The notes beneath the pieces are model-generated. The model made no database searches and had not been told where the DNA came from. It saw nothing but the letters and a program-made list of their open reading frames with translations. A DNA stretch of 5,346 nucleotides from Archangium sp. Its GTDB lineage: Bacteria; Myxococcota; Myxococcia; Myxococcales; Myxococcaceae. Below are positions 1-5,346 of the stretch, piece after piece. The position numbers were made by a program, and so were the translations under genes. The DNA is taken from positions 1 to 5,346 of the forward strand of contig JAEUJT010000409.1 in assembly GCA_016793525.1 (NCBI GenBank), written 5' to 3'. Position 1 is the first letter of the stretch; each line of letters begins with the position of its first letter.

Positions 1-271
1 CGGGCGCACCGAACTGCGCGACGGAGTTGAACTGGGCCATCACCGAGGGCCGGGTGTTGATGTAGCCGATGTAGCGTTTGCCGATCGCGGAGAGCGCTGA
101 CATCCACTCCCGCACGCCGAACGACGTCACCCGCGTCACGCCATCGAAGTCGACCACCAGGTGCCCCGACCCCGCCAGGCGAACGAAGGCTGCCTTGTCG
201 AACGTCTCATTGATGACGCCGACGAGCTTCAGCACTGTCCCGGTGGGGAAGACGTTCTGGATGATCTGCAT
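1..271 (-). CDS. STAS-domain protein (anti-anti-sigma-like), N-terminal part, cut by window edge
   Basis: Seen: from ATG at 271 the minus strand stays open to position 1, giving 90 residues with no stop. An in-frame stop at 304-302 and no other ATG/GTG/TTG between fix this start, though no strong Shine-Dalgarno is visible. The fold reads as STAS: strand VLKLVGVIN (residues 13-21), strand HLVVDFDGVTRVTSFGVREW (37-56), the loop and start of helix that carry the phospho-site in SpoIIAA, then YIGYINTRPSVMAQF (67-81), which matches the SpoIIAA segment around SPAVKRLF. Family knowledge: STAS proteins of this size are cytoplasmic switches that bind anti-sigma kinases or act in signalling complexes. 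Odd: where SpoIIAA has D-S-S-G, this has T49-S50-F51-G52, so the canonical phospho-serine is Phe and only the preceding Ser remains. The C-terminus lies outside the window, so total length and extra domains are unknown. It is transcribed divergently from the lipoprotein gene at 443. Confidence 0.72.
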   Translation of the reverse strand, partial: MQIIQNVFPTGTVLKLVGVINETFDKAAFVRLAGSGHLVVDFDGVTRVTSFGVREWMSALSAIGKRYIGYINTRPSVMAQFNSVAQFGAP

Positions 272-442
272 TGTCTGACCGGACCCGACCCGGCAGGGCC
301 ATTATGGGGTCACTCCGGCATCAGGTCCAAGCGAAGTAAACCGAAGTTCAGACCGTATGTCGGGGGCTGTCGGCAGCGCAGGGGCCCGCGCGCAACAGCG
401 ACGTAGCTGCGTTTCGTGCGTTCCTCTGGCACGGTGCGCCGC
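272..442. other. Divergent intergenic region between the STAS gene and the lipoprotein gene
   Basis: This 171-bp stretch separates two divergent genes and should hold both promoters. The leftward promoter candidate is at 301-329. For the rightward gene I see no convincing -35/-10 pair. A TGGCAC at 427-432 recalls the -24 element of sigma-54 promoters but lacks the matching -12 TTGC. A small inverted repeat, CAGC-GACGTA-GCTG, lies near 395-408. Nothing looks like an RNA gene or mobile element. Confidence 0.6.
301..329 (-). promoter_or_regulatory. Candidate sigma-70-type promoter for the STAS gene
   Basis: On the minus strand, TGGACC (329-324; 4 of 6 matches to TTGACA) is followed by a 17-nt spacer and CATAAT (306-301; 5 of 6 matches to TATAAT). 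A start about 7 nt downstream, near 294, would leave a leader of roughly 24 nt before the ATG at 271. Spacing and placement are right for the divergent STAS gene. It is a consensus match by eye, not proof of activity. Confidence 0.42.
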
Positions 443-3187
443 ATGATGAAGCCCGTTTCGGTGATCGCGCTCGCTGCGGCGCTGCTGGGGTGCCCGGCCG
501 TCAATTCCCGGCCCTGCGCGACCGATCTCGAGTGCGCGGCAGATCAGCGCTGCCGGCGCGGCGCCTGTGGCCCCCTGTGCGTCGACGACTCCGAGTGTGG
601 CACCGCCCAGGTGTGCCGGAGCGGTACGTGCGCGCTCCGCCCGGAGTGCGCGGCAGACACTGACTGCGCCACCGGCTTCGAGTGCCGCGACGAGCGCTGC
701 GCCTGTCTCGACGACGCGTCGTGCCTGGCCAACCAGCGGTGCCTCGCCGGCGCCTGCGAGACACGCGCGCGCTGCACCGGCGACCGCGACTGCCTGGGGA
801 AAGGCCACTGCGAGGTGACGCAAGGGGTGTGTCTCCCCAGCTGCGTGCAGGCGTCTGACTGCGCGCCCCAGCTCGACCCGAACATCGCGCTCGGCATCTA
901 CGCGTGCGTCAGCAGCGCCTGCACGAGGCGTTGCCTCACCGACGCGACCTGCGGCGGCCAGGGGCTGATCTGCGCCGCTGGGCTGTGCCGGGTGGCCGAT
1001 TGCAAGACGCGAGGCGACTGCCCCGCGGAGCAGTACTGCACCAGCGCGAGCTTCGGCCGGTGCGCCACGTACACTGCGTGCACCGACACCAGCGAGTGCC
1101 TGCGCAACTTCCAGTGCCGACGCTTCACCGCCAACGAGTGCCCGCCGGGCTTCGATTGCACCCAGTCGATCTGCCAGGAGCTCCCGCAGTGCTTCGCCGA
1201 CGGAGACTGCGTCACCGGCGTGCCCGGGACGCCGACCGCGCAGCAGACCGGGTTCTGCAGCGAAGGCCACTGCCAGCCCACCACGTCGTGCACGACGTCG
1301 AGCCAGTGCACGACGGCGCAGCGCTGCATCGGCCAGCTCTGTGTCCCCTTCGTCTGCCGCGGGCATGCGGAGTGCGGTGACGGCAAGGCCTGCGTCGACG
1401 GCGCCTGCAGCGAGGGCCCCGCGCCCGCGCAGATCTTCCAGCTCCGAGTCTCCCCGACGCGCCTGCTGCTCGAGGTCGGAGACTCCGCGCAGCTGCACCT
1501 GCTCGCCTTTCGACTCGACGGAACCTCTTTCCCGCTGGCCTCAGGGGCCTTCACGGTCGTCGACGCGCAAGGCCTGCCGTCGGCCGACGCGTCGGTGACG
1601 GCGCAGGGCCGCGTCACCGCGGTGAGCCCCGGCGCGGTCACGGTGCGAGCGCAGGTGGCTGGCTCCACGGTCGGGCCGGTCGAGGTCTCGGTGGTGATGG
1701 TGGCTCCGGTGACCGCCGGCCGGCGGGTGGTGGTGGTCGACGCAGCGACGAAGCGGCCACGCGCGAACGCGGCGGTCGTCGGCTGCGAAGGCGTCTGCGC
1801 GACGCACGTCGAGGTGGTGACCGGGGCCGACGGCGTGGCGCTCTTCCCCACGCTCGGCACCGGGAGCGCGTCATTTTCGGTCGCGGCGAGCGAGCTGAGG
1901 GCCGATGGCCTCCCAGCGTACGAGCGGGTGAGCGTCATCGCCACCAGCGCGGCCGACGTGTACGTGCCGCTGCGGGCGAACGGGGTCGAGGCGAGCGCTG
2001 GCTTCAACGTGTCGCTCGCCTTCACCCAGGTGAGCTCGAGCGGCAGCTCGTGGGCGGGCTTCGTGGCGTCGTCGATCGATGACGTGCCGAGCGTGCGCCC
2101 AGCCGATCTGCTCGGAGAGAATTTCCTCGTCACCATCGACACCATCAACCAGCGGGTGCCGATTCCCGCGTCGCTCGTGGTGTACACGTCGCCGGCCTTC
2201 GGCTTCCCCCAAGAGGTGAAAGAGCGTTCGTACGGCCGCGCCGACCCGGGCACGCGCTTTCTCGCGGGGTACGCGGGCCGCGCATCGATCGACGAGTTGG
2301 TGTCGCTGCGTTCACTCGACTTTCTCGGGTACCTGGGCGCCTTCGACATCGCGCTCGACGCCAACGTGCCGGTCGAGGTGCGGCTCGACGTGCCCGACAC
2401 CACCGACATCAACGGCAACGGGCTGTGCACGAGCATCACGCGCTGCCCGATGGGCACCGAAAAAGTGGCCGACTACGCCAACTTCACCCGGCGCTCGATG
2501 ACGCCCAACCGGCCCCAGCAGCGGCGCACCGAGGTGGTGTTGCCGCGGGTGGCCAACGACGTGGCGGCTGTCATGGTCGCCGCGGTCGAGCTCGACGCTG
2601 AAGCGGGCATGCTGCCGGTGGGCTTCACGTCACGCACGCCGGGCACCCCGGGAATGGACGGCACGCGCGCGGTGGAGACGGTGACACTGCGCAGCGGGCC
2701 TCCGTACAACGGCATCGAGATCGCGCGGCCCGGCGTGTGGGCGGTGGCGACCGATTCGCAGGGTACGGCGGTGAGCGCTCGGCTGCAGACAGCCGCGTCA
2801 TTGCCGGAGCGGGTGTTGGTGGCGCCGTTCCTCCCGTCGCCCGGTCGGCCGTCATTCACACCGGCGACCCGAACGCTGTCGCCCGCTCAGCCAGAATGGG
2901 CCTCGGTGCACTCCTCGGGCGGAGAACTGGCGCGGCTGACGGTCTCCGGCGCCACCCAACAGCACGCCGTCTACTTCGCCATTGGCGCTGGGCAGACGGC
3001 GGTGGCGCTCCCTCCGGCGCCGACCTCAGGCGGCGATGACCCGGCCGGTCAGGCGGTGCCGCGGCTCGAGCTGGTCGCGATGGACCTGGTCTCTGGGCTC
3101 TCGGTCGACGACGTGCTGACGCTGCGCGGGGTCAACCTGACGACGCTCACCCAGGGCCTCGACGGGTACTGCCGAGTCGACCGCTAA
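443..3187 (+). CDS. Large cysteine-rich multidomain lipoprotein
   Basis: Seen: 914 residues from ATG 443. I chose this start (or ATG 446) because it puts a clean lipoprotein signal at the N-terminus: a lysine, a hydrophobic run, then lipobox L-L-G-C with acylated Cys17. An in-frame GTG at 416 would add nine residues ahead of it. Residues 25-322 are twelve tandem four-Cys modules. About 334-420 resemble a BIG2-type Ig domain (VSPTRLLLEVGDSAQL, then GRVTAVSPGAVTVRA). About 427-500 resemble a carboxypeptidase-regulatory-like beta domain (VVVVDAATKRPRANAAV, then ADGVALF). From about 500 to 914 I recognise no family; D655-I-N-G-N-G660 recalls a calcium loop, and Cys is scarce. Inferred: an outer-membrane or surface lipoprotein, disulphide-bonded, used for adhesion, binding or structure. 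No catalytic motif is visible, so function is unknown. There is no strong Shine-Dalgarno. The next gene starts 71 bp downstream. Confidence 0.88.
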   Translation: MMKPVSVIALAAALLGCPAVNSRPCATDLECAADQRCRRGACGPLCVDDSECGTAQVCRSGTCALRPECAADTDCATGFECRDERCACLDDASCLANQRCLAGACETRARCTGDRDCLGKGHCEVTQGVCLPSCVQASDCAPQLDPNIALGIYACVSSACTRRCLTDATCGGQGLICAAGLCRVADCKTRGDCPAEQYCTSASFGRCATYTACTDTSECLRNFQCRRFTANECPPGFDCTQSICQELPQCFADGDCVTGVPGTPTAQQTGFCSEGHCQPTTSCTTSSQCTTAQRCIGQLCVPFVCRGHAECGDGKACVDGACSEGPAPAQIFQLRVSPTRLLLEVGDSAQLHLLAFRLDGTSFPLASGAFTVVDAQGLPSADASVTAQGRVTAVSPGAVTVRAQVAGSTVGPVEVSVVMVAPVTAGRRVVVVDAATKRPRANAAVVGCEGVCATHVEVVTGADGVALFPTLGTGSASFSVAASELRADGLPAYERVSVIATSAADVYVPLRANGVEASAGFNVSLAFTQVSSSGSSWAGFVASSIDDVPSVRPADLLGENFLVTIDTINQRVPIPASLVVYTSPAFGFPQEVKERSYGRADPGTRFLAGYAGRASIDELVSLRSLDFLGYLGAFDIALDANVPVEVRLDVPDTTDINGNGLCTSITRCPMGTEKVADYANFTRRSMTPNRPQQRRTEVVLPRVANDVAAVMVAAVELDAEAGMLPVGFTSRTPGTPGMDGTRAVETVTLRSGPPYNGIEIARPGVWAVATDSQGTAVSARLQTAASLPERVLVAPFLPSPGRPSFTPATRTLSPAQPEWASVHSSGGELARLTVSGATQQHAVYFAIGAGQTAVALPPAPTSGGDDPAGQAVPRLELVAMDLVSGLSVDDVLTLRGVNLTTLTQGLDGYCRVDR
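515..1408 (+). repeat. Twelve tandem four-cysteine modules within the lipoprotein
   Basis: Residues 25-322 of the lipoprotein contain 50 cysteines by my count. They divide into twelve consecutive modules with core spacing C-x5-C-x5-C-x4-C, and 2-5 residues between most modules (1 in one case). Modules 1, 2, 3, 4, 11 and 12 fit exactly, for example C-ATDLE-C-AADQR-C-RRGA-C. The second Cys usually follows an acidic residue (D/E-C, often D-x-E/D-C). Modules 6 and 10 have longer inserts between Cys 2 and 3, and module 9 carries an extra Cys pair. The repeat is at protein level; the DNA copies are diverged. It resembles Dickkopf-N/EGF-like disulphide modules and differs from the myxobacterial CGDGxxxxGExCDD type. 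Confidence 0.85.
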
Positions 3188-3226
3188 CCAAATAAAACGA
3201 CACGCCATTTTCAACATTGCAACGAT

Positions 3227-3247
3227 CTCGGGTCGACATGACCCGAG
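3227..3247 (+). promoter_or_regulatory. Perfect 8-bp inverted repeat overlapping the Hsp70 ribosome-binding site
   Basis: CTCGGGTC (3227-3234) and GACCCGAG (3240-3247) are exact reverse complements around a 5-nt loop GACAT. Six of eight pairs are G-C. The right arm runs into the GAGGGG Shine-Dalgarno (3245-3250), so the RNA hairpin would pair its first three bases. No T-run follows, so a terminator for the lipoprotein gene is unlikely. It could be an operator for a dimeric repressor or an RNA structure limiting translation; the sequence alone does not decide. Confidence 0.5.
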
Positions 3248-3250
3248 GGG
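3245..3250 (+). promoter_or_regulatory. Ribosome-binding site that sets the Hsp70 start
   Basis: GAGGGG ends 8 nt before GTG 3259, which is good Shine-Dalgarno spacing. The same site is 17 nt from the next in-frame GTG (3268). The in-frame ATG at 3238 and TTG at 3217 lie upstream of it with no comparable site of their own. This favours GTG 3259. Confidence 0.55.
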
Positions 3251-3258
3251 ACGGTACA

Positions 3259-4803
3259 GTGCGGCCCGTGACGTCGGAAACAATCATCGGCATCGATTTG
3301 GGCACCACGAACTCGTGCGCGGCGTACGTCGACGGGTACAAAGACGGCGCGCCGAACGTGAAGCTCATTCCCTACAAGGGCGGCGAGTACACGATTCCCT
3401 CGATCTTCGCGATCGACGACAAGGGCAATGAGCTGATCGGGTACGAGGCCAAGCGGCAGTGGCAGCTCAACCCGCGCAACACCATCTACGGCGCCAAGCG
3501 CCTGGTGGGCCGCACCGCCACAAGCGACGTGGTGGAGACGATGAAGAAGGTCGTGCAGTACGGCGTGAAAGCCTCTGACGACAACAAAGAAGTCGTCATC
3601 GAGGTCTCGAAGAAGGAGCTGACGCTGCAAGAAGTGTCAGCCCGAATCCTCAACAAGATCCGCGACGTGGCGTCGAACTACCTGCGCGTGCCGGTGAACA
3701 AGGCGGTGGTGACGGTCCCCGCGTATTTCTCCGATCGCCAGCGCCAGTCGGTGAAAGACGCCGGCAAGCTCGTCGGGCTCGAGGTGGTGCGCATCATCAA
3801 CGAGCCCACCGCTGCGGCGCTCGCGTACGGCGTCTCGAAGCACCTGAAGGAAAAGGTCATCATCTACGACCTGGGCGGCGGCACGTTCGACGTGTCGGTG
3901 ATCGAGATTCGCGACCAGGTGTTCGAGGTGAAGGCCACCGGCGGCGACATCTTCCTGGGCGGCATCGACTTCGACAACGCGATGATCCACTACGTGCTGA
4001 ACGAGTTTCAGCAGAAGACGGGCATCGACCTCTCCACCGACCCGGTCGCGATGCAGCGCATCAAAGATCTGGCCGAGCGCACCAAGTGCGATCTCTCGGC
4101 GCGCGAAGAGGCGCCCTTCAACATTCCGTTCATCACGATGACGCCGCAGGGCCAGCCCCTGAACATCGAGATGAAGTTCACCCGCAAGCTGCTCGAGAAG
4201 CTGACGAGTGAGCTGGTCGACCGCACGCTGAAGATCGTGGCCAAGGTGCTGGTCGATTCGGGGCTGTCGACCAAAGACATCGACGAGGTGATGCTGGTCG
4301 GCGGGCAGACCCGCATGCCGGTGGTGCAAGACCTGCTGACCAAGTTCTTCGGCAAGCTGCCGTCGAAGGGCGTGCACCCCGACGAGGCGGTGGCGATCGG
4401 CGCGGCGCTCTATGCGTTCTCGCTGACCGACAACACCAACCTGCGCCTGCAGCTGCTCGACGTGATTCCCATGGGCATCGGGCTCGAGAAGGGCGACGGG
4501 CAGATGCACGTCGTCTTCCCTCGCAACTCGCCGATTCCGAACGCGAAGCAGCTCACCGGCACGACGAGCAAAGACAACCAGACCGAGCTGATCATGCGCA
4601 TCTACCAAGGTGACCATGACGTCGCGAACCGCAACGAGCAGCTCGGCGAGTTCACCTTCGCGGGCATTCCCACCAAGTCGGCGGGGCAAGCCCAGGTCGA
4701 GATGACCTTCGACGTCAACGTTGAGGGCATTCTCACCCTCACCGCAAAAGACCCCGGCACGGGCAAAGAGCTGAAGACCACCGTGCGCGTCACCCAGACG
4801 TAG
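3259..4803 (+). CDS. Hsp70/DnaK-family chaperone lacking the C-terminal helical lid
   Basis: Seen: 514 residues from GTG 3259; alternative starts at 3238 (521 residues) and 3268 (511) change only the tail before [11 protein letters not shown]. The ATPase domain is complete: phosphate-1 [10 protein letters not shown] (10-19), K80 in AKRLVGR (matching catalytic Lys70 of E. coli DnaK), [11 protein letters not shown] (153-163), [13 protein letters not shown] (179-191), phosphate-2 DLGGGTFD (204-211) with T209, adenosine motif LVGGQTRMP (346-354), [12 protein letters not shown] (373-384). A linker with LQLLDV leads into a substrate-binding beta domain that ends at [20 protein letters not shown] plus a few residues. 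Known: DnaK is about 640 residues, with an alpha-helical lid after this point. Inferred: an ATP-driven cytoplasmic peptide-binding chaperone with fast substrate exchange, probably a paralogue beside a full-length DnaK. No grpE or dnaJ is adjacent. The stop at 4801-4803 follows a natural domain boundary, so this is not an obvious frameshift. Confidence 0.93.
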   Translation: MRPVTSETIIGIDLGTTNSCAAYVDGYKDGAPNVKLIPYKGGEYTIPSIFAIDDKGNELIGYEAKRQWQLNPRNTIYGAKRLVGRTATSDVVETMKKVVQYGVKASDDNKEVVIEVSKKELTLQEVSARILNKIRDVASNYLRVPVNKAVVTVPAYFSDRQRQSVKDAGKLVGLEVVRIINEPTAAALAYGVSKHLKEKVIIYDLGGGTFDVSVIEIRDQVFEVKATGGDIFLGGIDFDNAMIHYVLNEFQQKTGIDLSTDPVAMQRIKDLAERTKCDLSAREEAPFNIPFITMTPQGQPLNIEMKFTRKLLEKLTSELVDRTLKIVAKVLVDSGLSTKDIDEVMLVGGQTRMPVVQDLLTKFFGKLPSKGVHPDEAVAIGAALYAFSLTDNTNLRLQLLDVIPMGIGLEKGDGQMHVVFPRNSPIPNAKQLTGTTSKDNQTELIMRIYQGDHDVANRNEQLGEFTFAGIPTKSAGQAQVEMTFDVNVEGILTLTAKDPGTGKELKTTVRVTQT

Positions 4804-4821
4804 AGTGGCCAGCCGATGAGG

Positions 4822-4846
4822 CCAGGGAAGAAGCGACTCTTCCTGG
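4822..4846 (+). terminator. Weak hairpin after the Hsp70 stop, possible terminator
   Basis: CCAGG(G)AAGA (4822-4831, one bulged G) pairs with TCTTCCTGG (4838-4846) across the loop AGCGAC, giving nine base pairs starting 18 nt after the stop codon. A competing small stem, TGGCC (4806-4810) with GGCCA (4820-4824), overlaps it. No T-tract follows, so it is not a canonical intrinsic terminator. It may protect the 3' end, act with Rho, or be chance. Confidence 0.3.
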
Positions 4847-4933
4847 TGCTGATCACCATGCTTCGCGCCAACCGCACGCCGGTACCGCAGCGCGCCGTGA
4901 ATTCGTGAAAACGGGCGGCGTCGGTAGCGGGCG

Positions 4934-5346
4934 ATGCGCACTCCCCTCCTCGCCGTGATCGCTGTGGTGTCAGTCGTCGGCTGCGGGTTCCAGCCGCTCG
5001 ATATCCCCGTCTGCCCCGACGACGGGGGCTTGCCTGCGCAGATCGCCTGCGCGGCCGACGCCGGGCCATGCGGGTACCCGGTGGAGCGCACGGTGCGCCA
5101 GCCCGATCGAACCAAGGCCTTCGACGTGTTGTTCATCGGCGAAGGCATCGCGTCGACCGCCGAGCTCCGCGCCTTGACCGAGGGCTGGTACTCCGAGATG
5201 GAGCGCAGCTCCCCTGTCTTCTCCGAGGCCGCCCCGCTCACCAACCTCTACTGGCTCGACCTGGGCCGAAACGAAGCGCGGGCGCTGCGCCTGGGCACCT
5301 GCCGAACGATGAACCAGCTGCGCATGGACGAAGCGCTGATCGCTCG
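4934..5346 (+). CDS. Lipoprotein, possible M64 (IgA peptidase-like) metallopeptidase, N-terminal part cut by window edge
   Basis: Seen: from ATG 4934 the frame is open to the window end (137 residues). The start gives a clear lipoprotein signal: M-R, a hydrophobic run of Ala/Val/Ile/Leu, then V-V-G-C with acylated Cys17. A short Cys-containing linker follows (C27, C39, C46). Residues 61-71, KAFDVLFIGEG, then a helix-like stretch and the segment around residues 94-110 resemble the opening of peptidase M64 proteins, which typically begin with a strand like hDIVFLGDGYT followed by an acidic/aromatic helix and an FN(V)-type strand. Family knowledge: M64 enzymes are secreted zinc peptidases with HExxH further downstream. 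That motif would lie outside the window, so activity cannot be judged. Here the usual D-G-Y is E-G-I, so a diverged or inactive relative is possible. Only a weak purine-rich site (AGCGGG) precedes the start. The gap to the Hsp70 gene is 130 bp. Confidence 0.7.
   Translation, partial: MRTPLLAVIAVVSVVGCGFQPLDIPVCPDDGGLPAQIACAADAGPCGYPVERTVRQPDRTKAFDVLFIGEGIASTAELRALTEGWYSEMERSSPVFSEAAPLTNLYWLDLGRNEARALRLGTCRTMNQLRMDEALIA

Larger units (their letters stand above)
3188..3258 (+). promoter_or_regulatory. AT-rich leader and probable promoter region of the Hsp70 gene
   Basis: Positions 3188-3226 are about 38% GC in an otherwise very GC-rich window, starting immediately after the lipoprotein stop. 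Such a dip usually marks a promoter. I cannot pick a confident -35/-10 pair: CATTTT (3206-3211) and the AATAAA tract are only partial matches. There is no CIRCE element of the HrcA type. The right half holds the inverted repeat at 3227-3247 and the ribosome-binding site. Confidence 0.45.

Noticed and set aside
427..442. TGGCAC resembling a sigma-54 -24 box just before the lipoprotein start
   Set aside because: The -12 element (TTGC at the right spacing) is missing, and the site would leave no room for a leader before ATG 443.
302..1498. 398-codon open frame on the minus strand opposite the cysteine-module region
   Set aside because: Low-complexity Ala/Arg/Gly-rich translation with no domain, fully antisense to a gene with a clear signal peptide and regular Cys repeats. 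It is a typical GC-rich shadow frame.
898..2457. 519-codon open frame on the minus strand opposite the lipoprotein
   Set aside because: Ser/Thr/Pro/Arg-rich translation without recognisable motifs. It mirrors the codon bias of the real gene.
3227..3250. Inverted repeat as the lipoprotein gene's intrinsic terminator
   Set aside because: No T-run follows the stem and it lies directly against the next gene's ribosome-binding site.
3217..3258. Longer Hsp70 start at TTG 3217 or ATG 3238
   Set aside because: The added residues are not Hsp70-like, these starts lack a good Shine-Dalgarno, and they would make the inverted repeat coding. GTG 3259 has GAGGGG at 8 nt. ATG 3238 remains possible.
4816..4908. 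Small 30-codon frame after the Hsp70 stop, starting M-R-P-G-K-K-R and then hydrophobic
   Set aside because: It has a basic-then-hydrophobic start and a weak GAGTGG upstream, but it is very short, overlaps the hairpin at 4822-4846, and nothing beyond composition supports translation.
3637..5244. 535-codon open frame on the minus strand opposite the Hsp70 and part of the next gene
   Set aside because: His/Arg/Val/Leu/Asp-rich shadow of the Hsp70 codons. It also spans the intergenic gap and the start of a gene on the other strand, with no motif support.

Overview
The window is strongly GC-rich (about two thirds GC by eye). It reads as chromosomal DNA of a myxobacterium-like organism (Myxococcota). 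The hints are two predicted lipoproteins of large-genome deltaproteobacterial style, one with a long cysteine-module array, a stand-alone STAS protein, and an extra Hsp70 not next to grpE or dnaJ. The taxonomic call is inferred from style and composition; no marker gene is present.

Layout. Positions 1-271 (minus strand) hold the N-terminal 90 residues of a STAS-domain protein that runs off the left edge. Positions 272-442 are a divergent intergenic region with a plausible sigma-70-type promoter firing leftward. Positions 443-3187 (plus) encode a 914-residue predicted lipoprotein: lipobox, twelve tandem four-cysteine modules, a bacterial Ig-like (BIG2-type) domain, a carboxypeptidase-regulatory-like beta domain, and a long C-terminal part I do not recognise. 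Positions 3188-3258 are an AT-rich gap containing a perfect 8-bp inverted repeat that overlaps the ribosome-binding site of the next gene. Positions 3259-4803 (plus) encode an Hsp70/DnaK-family protein with a complete ATPase domain and substrate-binding beta domain that stops before the helical lid. Positions 4804-4933 are non-coding with a weak hairpin. Positions 4934-5346 (plus) begin a second lipoprotein, possibly of the M64 (IgA peptidase-like) family, cut by the right edge.

How they relate. The three rightward genes lie in series, with gaps of 71 and 130 bp. These gaps are too wide to assume one operon, and the AT-rich leader before the Hsp70 gene suggests it has its own control. Two exported lipoproteins flank a cytoplasmic chaperone, so a functional link is possible but unproven. 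No RNA genes, CRISPR arrays, insertion sequences or phage genes were seen. The most unusual items are the lidless Hsp70, the hairpin over its ribosome-binding site, the regular 12-module cysteine array, and a STAS protein with phenylalanine where the usual phospho-serine should be.
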